NCBI GenBank assembly: GCA_963921345.3
Contig: CAWUFE020000009.1
Coordinates: forward strand, 186,001-250,000
Direction: 5' to 3'
Length of the DNA stretch: 64,000 nucleotides
Origin: Hoeflea_A sp963921345
GTDB taxonomy: Bacteria; Pseudomonadota; Alphaproteobacteria; Rhizobiales; Rhizobiaceae
The translations under genes were made by a program, and so were the position numbers. Position 1 is the first letter of the stretch; every line of letters begins with the position of its first letter. The notes under the pieces were generated by a model, which worked only from the letters and a program-made list of their open reading frames with translations, did not search any database and was not told where the DNA came from. Shown here piece by piece: positions 60,305 to 64,000 of the stretch.

Positions 60305-60549
60305 AGCAGGCTGGCGCCGAGATCGCCGACCGACAGGCAGCGGTTGGGGGCTCGATAGAGCTGCGACAGCACGTCGAAGCGGACGAAACGGGTGCCGTAG
60401 GTCCGCATCATCTGCGCGCCGACCTCCGACTCGATCTTGCGTGACGTCCTGACAAGGCGCAACCACAGCCGCAGCACGCGCCGCTGCCGTTCGCTGTAGC
60501 GGTCTTCGACGGATCCGCTGTCGGCGGGAATCGTCTCGTCCATGTCCAT
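60058..60549 (-). CDS. MarR family regulator of the aryl-CoA genes
   Basis: A 163-residue MarR protein: dimer helix (VLRLWLRLVRTSRKIESEVG), winged helix (LSVGDLGASLLAPSGNISSLLDRMEADGLVKRVADPGDRRRFMIRLTERG) and C-terminal helices. The Asp-Arg-Arg of the wing is the conserved DNA-contact motif. It diverges from the monooxygenase-reductase gene (177-bp gap), matching known MarR repressors of CoA-thioester aromatic pathways that release DNA on binding an aryl-CoA. The ribosome site is poor; ATG 60549 or 60543. Confidence 0.92.
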   Translation of the reverse strand: MDMDETIPADSGSVEDRYSERQRRVLRLWLRLVRTSRKIESEVGAQMMRTYGTRFVRFDVLSQLYRAPNRCLSVGDLGASLLAPSGNISSLLDRMEADGLVKRVADPGDRRRFMIRLTERGLATFNEMALANAHWVATAFEAIDDATLDRLHDELGAIEAIHE

Positions 60550-60659
60550 GGCAGGGAAATAGCACCCCGCTCCCTTGTCTGCCAGTCGATTTGCCGGCTC
60601 CGCGCTGCCATCCGAACGCCGCCTGCGGGAGGTTTTGCAAAGCCTCCGTCAAAAAGCTG

Positions 60660-60705
60660 TTGCAATTATCTTATATATGAAATATTTATATGTAAACTAA
60701 ATTGC
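60660..60705 (+). promoter_or_regulatory. Promoter/operator of the monooxygenase-reductase operon
   Basis: TTGCAA (60660-60665), a 17-bp spacer and TATTTA (60683-60688) make a plausible promoter. The palindrome AAATATTT (60680-60687) covers the -10, and inverted arms GCAATT (60662-60667) and AATTGC (60700-60705) flank it. An AT-rich palindrome over the -10 suits MarR repression. The assignment is inferred. Confidence 0.5.
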
Positions 60706-60726
60706 GATACCCCTTCGGAGGCTGGC

Positions 60727-63090
60727 ATGAAGATCACGGTGGTGGGCGGTGGCCCGGGCGGTCTCTATTTTGCGATCCTGACCAAGAAGGCGCGGCCCGA
60801 CTGGCAGATCGAGGTTTTCGAGCAGAACCGCGCCGACGACACGTTCGGCTTCGGCGTGGTGTTCTCCGACGACACGCTGGACGAGTTCCTGTCGCGCGAC
60901 CCCGAGACCTACGAAAAGATCCGCGACCATTTCGCCTATTGGGACGACGTCGCCATCCACTTCAAGGGTGAGGAAATCCGCTGCGCCGGCAACGGCTTCT
61001 GCGGCACCTCGCGCTTCACCCTGCTCAACATCCTGCAGGAGCGCTGCAGCGAGCTCGACATCCCGATGCACTTCTCCGAGCGCATCAATCCGCCGGAGCT
61101 GAAGGAACGGTTCGCCGATTCGGACATCATCCTCGCCTCCGACGGCATCAACTCGGCCATCCGCGATCACTTTGCCGAGTTCTTCCAGCCGACCATTACG
61201 CACAAGGCCAACCGCTTCTGCTGGATGGGCTCGACCCGGCCGATGGACGAGTTCAACTATTTCTTCCGCATGACCGAGCACGGCATCATCTGCGCCCACA
61301 CCTACCAGTACCAGGCCGACGCCTCGACCTGGGTGTTCGAGATGGACGAGGCCTGCTGGCAGGGCCACGGGTTCGAGGAATTCGACGAGGAAGGTTCGCG
61401 CGACAAGCTCGCGGCGATCTTCGCCGACGAGCTGCAGGGCCACGGTTTGCTCTTGAACCGCTCCAACTGGCGCAAGTTCCCGCGCATCTTCTGCGAGAAG
61501 TGGTATCACGACAACATCGTCATCCTCGGCGACGCCAAGGCTTCGGCGCATTTCTCCATTGGCTCCGGCACCAAGCTGGCGATGGAGTGCGGCATCGCCC
61601 TGTCCGATGCCGTTCTGGAGCATGGCGAGCAATCGGTCGAGGCCGCCTTCAAGGCCTATGACGACGAGCGCCGCACGCCCTGCCAGATCATCCAGCACAA
61701 TGCCGATGTGTCGCTCGCCTGGTTCGAGCATATGGGCCGCTCCTGGGACATGGACCCGATGCAGTTCGCCATGGTCGTCATGTGCCGGGCGAAGTCGATC
61801 ACCTACGACAATCTGATCCTGCGCGATCCGAGCTTTGTCGAAAAGGCCGACACCGCCTGGTACGAGCGCTACTACCGGGAGACCGGCGTCGACGTGCGCG
61901 AGACCCGGCCGACACCGATGTTCACGCCGTTCAAGCTGCGCGAGCTGGTGATTCCAAACCGGGTGGTCATGTCGCCGATGGCCCAGTATTCGGCCGACGA
62001 GGACGGCAACCTCACCGACTGGCATTTCGTCCACTACACCTCGCACGCGCTGGGCGGCATGGGCATGATCTATGCCGAAATGACCTGCCCCTCGCCGGAT
62101 GCCCGCATCACGCTCGGCTGTCCGGGATTGTGGAGCGACGAGCACGAGGCGCAGTGGAAGCGCATCGTCGATTTCGTCCACGCCAATTCCGACACCCGAT
62201 TCTGCATGCAGCTCGGCCATTCCGGCCGCAAGGGCTCGACCCAGCTCGGCTGGGAGGAAGCCGATTACCCGATCGCCGATCCGCAGAAGAACTGGCCGCT
62301 GCTCTCGGCCTCGCCGATCGCCTATTTCGACGGCGTCAGCCAGGTGCCGCAAGAGCTCGACAGGGCCGAAATGGACCGCATCCGCGAGGATTTCGTCCAG
62401 GCCACGGAACGCGCCGCTCGCGCCGGTTTCGACATGCTCGAACTGCACTGCGCCCACGGCTACCTGCTCGCCTCCTTCCTGTCGCCGCTGACCAACCGGC
62501 GCACTGACGAATACGGCGGTTCGGTCGAGAACCGGGTGCGTTTCCCGCTCGAGGTCTTCAACGCCATGCGCGATGTCTGGCCGCGCGAAAAGCCCATGTC
62601 GGTGCGCGTCTCGGCCACCGACTGGAAAGAGGGCGGCATGAGCGAAGAGGACCTCTTCGCCATCGCCACCGCCTTCCATGAGGCCGGCTGCGATCTGATC
62701 GACGTGTCGGCCGGCCAGACCGTGCCGGACCAGCAGCCGATCTACGGACGCATGTTCCAGACCCCGTTCGCCGAAGCCGTTCGCAACGTGCCGAAGATTG
62801 CCACCATGGCCGTCGGCAACATCACCGAGGCCGCGCAGGTCAACACCATCCTGCACACCAGGCGCGCCGACCTGGTGGCGCTCGCCCGGCCGCATCTGTG
62901 GGATCCCTATTTCACCCGCCGTGCCGCCGCCAATTACGGCGCCATGGTCGGCCATTGGCCGCCGCAATATCTCAGCGGCCGCGACCAGGCCTACCGCGAA
63001 CAGGCCAAGATCCGCGAGGCGTCGCAGGAAATGGCGCGCAAGGCGCGACCGACACGGCACGCCAAGCCGATGCAACTGGCGGCTGAGTGA
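60727..63090 (+). CDS. Bifunctional aryl-CoA monooxygenase/reductase (2-aminobenzoyl-CoA or salicylyl-CoA type)
   Basis: A 787-residue fusion: an N-terminal FAD-dependent aromatic hydroxylase (ITVVGGGPGGLYFAIL; DAKASAHFSIGSGTKLAMECGIAL, the family GD motif region) and a C-terminal old-yellow-enzyme domain from about residue 395 (FTPFKLRELVIPNRVVMSPMAQYSA; QLGHSGRKGS; HCAHGYLLASFLSPLTNRRTDEYGGSVENR). This is the architecture of 2-aminobenzoyl-CoA monooxygenase/reductase and salicylyl-CoA 5-hydroxylase, which hydroxylate and, in the first case, reduce the ring of a CoA-bound benzoate. GGAGG precedes ATG 60727. The downstream thioesterase and ligase fit the pathway; which substrate is used cannot be settled here. 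Confidence 0.9.
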   Translation: MKITVVGGGPGGLYFAILTKKARPDWQIEVFEQNRADDTFGFGVVFSDDTLDEFLSRDPETYEKIRDHFAYWDDVAIHFKGEEIRCAGNGFCGTSRFTLLNILQERCSELDIPMHFSERINPPELKERFADSDIILASDGINSAIRDHFAEFFQPTITHKANRFCWMGSTRPMDEFNYFFRMTEHGIICAHTYQYQADASTWVFEMDEACWQGHGFEEFDEEGSRDKLAAIFADELQGHGLLLNRSNWRKFPRIFCEKWYHDNIVILGDAKASAHFSIGSGTKLAMECGIALSDAVLEHGEQSVEAAFKAYDDERRTPCQIIQHNADVSLAWFEHMGRSWDMDPMQFAMVVMCRAKSITYDNLILRDPSFVEKADTAWYERYYRETGVDVRETRPTPMFTPFKLRELVIPNRVVMSPMAQYSADEDGNLTDWHFVHYTSHALGGMGMIYAEMTCPSPDARITLGCPGLWSDEHEAQWKRIVDFVHANSDTRFCMQLGHSGRKGSTQLGWEEADYPIADPQKNWPLLSASPIAYFDGVSQVPQELDRAEMDRIREDFVQATERAARAGFDMLELHCAHGYLLASFLSPLTNRRTDEYGGSVENRVRFPLEVFNAMRDVWPREKPMSVRVSATDWKEGGMSEEDLFAIATAFHEAGCDLIDVSAGQTVPDQQPIYGRMFQTPFAEAVRNVPKIATMAVGNITEAAQVNTILHTRRADLVALARPHLWDPYFTRRAAANYGAMVGHWPPQYLSGRDQAYREQAKIREASQEMARKARPTRHAKPMQLAAE

Positions 63091-63094
63091 CATC

Positions 63095-63520
63095 GTGGCA
63101 AACGTCTTCACAGTGACGCGCCCCGTGCGATTTGCCGACTGCGACCCGGCCGGCATCGCCTTCTATCCGCGCCTGCTGGAGCATCTCAACGGCGTCGTCG
63201 AAGACTGGTTTTCCGGTCCGCTCGGCTATTCCTTCGACGACCTGCATCGCCGCGATGGCAAGAGCCTGCCGACGGTGGAGATGAACGTGAAATTTCTGCG
63301 GCCGGGCGAGATCGGCGATGCCATCGAGTGGTATCTCACGGTCAAGACACTCGGCCGCTCCTCCATGACCCTGTCGGTGAACGCCCGGCGTCCCGACGGG
63401 CAGGACATGCTGCAGGCCGAACCGACTCTGGTGCACAGCGATTTCAACACCGAGCCGCCGCGCTCGGAACCGTTTCCGCCTGAACTGAGGGAGAGGATCG
63501 AGACCTACTGCGCTGCCTGA
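63095..63520 (+). CDS. 4-hydroxybenzoyl-CoA thioesterase-family hotdog protein
   Basis: A 141-residue single hotdog domain with the 4HBT-type active site RFADCDPAGIAFYPRLLEHLNGVVEDWF, where Asp in DPAG is the expected catalytic residue. It would release acid from a CoA ester, for example to recycle stalled aryl-CoA. Start: GTG 63095, 4 bp after the monooxygenase stop; the ribosome site is weak, so coupling is likely. Confidence 0.88.
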   Translation: MANVFTVTRPVRFADCDPAGIAFYPRLLEHLNGVVEDWFSGPLGYSFDDLHRRDGKSLPTVEMNVKFLRPGEIGDAIEWYLTVKTLGRSSMTLSVNARRPDGQDMLQAEPTLVHSDFNTEPPRSEPFPPELRERIETYCAA

Positions 63521-63558
63521 AAAGGCCACCAAACAAGAAGACTGCCTTGGGGAGGACG

Positions 63559-64000
63559 ATGGTACACGACGACACATTGTGGAACTGGCTGCGGCAGCAT
63601 GCCGAGGCGACCCCGGATGCGCCGGCGATCGTCGGTGCCGGCGGTCCGCTCACCTACGCGGCACTGGCGCAGCGCGTGAGCGCCGCGGCGGCCGGTCTGC
63701 AGGCGCTGGGATTGCGCAAGGGCGATGTCGTCGCCCTGCAGCTTCCCAACACCGATGCCTATGTCGTTGCCTTCCTCGCCGTGACCGCCTGCGGCGGCAT
63801 CGCCCAGACCCTTCACATGCCCTATCGCCAGGCCGAGCTGCGCCATCTGCTGGAACACAGCGGCGCCCGCATGGCGGTCGGCCTTTCGGCCTTCAAGGAC
63901 ATGTCGCCGGCGGCAGAAATGCAGGCAATGGCCGCGTCGCTGCCGGCGCTCGAAACCGTCATCGCGGTTGGCGCGCCGGTCGAAGGCACGAGAGACTTTT
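63559..64000 (+). CDS. Acyl-CoA synthetase (aryl-CoA ligase), 3' end outside window
   Basis: The first 147 residues of an ANL-superfamily enzyme: LWNWLRQHAEATPDAPAIVGAGGPLTYAALAQRVSAAAAGLQALGLRKGDVVALQLPNTDAYVVAFLAVTACGGIAQTLHMPY is split over residues about 5-90 and matches the N-terminal acyl-adenylate fold. The AMP-binding signature lies beyond the window. ATG 63559 has GGGGAGGA before it. With the two preceding genes it likely activates the aromatic acid (2-aminobenzoate, salicylate or a relative) to its CoA ester. Confidence 0.88.
   Translation, partial: MVHDDTLWNWLRQHAEATPDAPAIVGAGGPLTYAALAQRVSAAAAGLQALGLRKGDVVALQLPNTDAYVVAFLAVTACGGIAQTLHMPYRQAELRHLLEHSGARMAVGLSAFKDMSPAAEMQAMAASLPALETVIAVGAPVEGTRDF

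Noticed and set aside
1..64000. tRNA, rRNA, CRISPR array or complete insertion sequence
   Set aside because: I scanned by eye for T-loop-like motifs, regularly spaced repeats and transposases on both strands and found none I could support.

Overview
The window looks like chromosome from a GC-rich (roughly 63-66 %) alphaproteobacterium, most likely Hyphomicrobiales or a close relative. The reasons are the density of TRAP and ABC importers with LysR/GntR regulators, many GTG/TTG starts, typical alphaproteobacterial families (DUF2270, SAM-cyclase-AAA proteins, MttB next to a dimethylglycine-dehydrogenase-like protein, a PruR/DcpA pair) and very short intergenic gaps. I see no rRNA, tRNA, CRISPR array or complete insertion sequence. 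The taxon is an inference.

Layout. 1-2.5 kb: end of a universal stress protein, then a trimethylamine-dehydrogenase-like flavoenzyme. 2.5-7.4 kb (minus): dodecin and an operon of DapA-family lyase/aldolase, GntR regulator and a TRAP transporter (DctP-Q-M), with a readable promoter and palindromic operator candidates. 7.46-8.27 kb: gene-poor, with a strong orphan terminator and a diverged direct repeat. 8.3-13.4 kb: a divergent squalene/phytoene-synthase-like protein, a trypsin-like protease, an orphan TAXI-type solute receptor and a peptidoglycan-binding exported protein. 13.7-18.9 kb: Popeye-like cNMP-binding membrane protein, M20 dipeptidase, RidA and periplasmic cyclohexadienyl dehydratase (PheC-like), DUF2270, MscS. 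19-25 kb: c-di-GMP block with a triple-PAS GGDEF-EAL protein, a PruR-DcpA-like pair and a second PruR-like protein. 25-33.8 kb: bioB, then a compact operon of two ureohydrolases, a ProU/OpuA-type ABC importer and an amidinohydrolase, with a divergent LysR gene; together this reads as uptake and hydrolysis of a guanidino compound.

33.8-44 kb: AroM-like, HyuA-like and DUF917 genes diverge from a complete Dpp/Opp-type importer whose last gene is a LysR regulator. 44-45.5 kb: a glutathione transferase and small membrane protein diverge from an HxlR regulator with two matching palindromes between them. 45.7-49 kb: SAM-domain/class III cyclase/AAA protein. 49-57.7 kb: MttB-family methyltransferase plus FAD/GcvT-type demethylating dehydrogenase, a GcvA-like LysR gene and an NMT1-type ABC importer, then another LysR gene. 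57.8-60.6 kb: cytochrome b561, then a duplicated 3' end of a marR gene flanking a lower-GC AAA ATPase gene, the clearest insertion in the window. 60.7-64 kb: aryl-CoA degradation genes (2-aminobenzoyl-CoA/salicylyl-CoA monooxygenase-reductase, thioesterase, start of an aryl-CoA ligase) behind the marR gene.

Taken together this is a catabolic and signalling region: importers paired with enzymes for methylated amines, guanidino compounds, hydantoin-like compounds and aromatic acyl-CoAs, interleaved with c-di-GMP and cyclic-nucleotide signalling.
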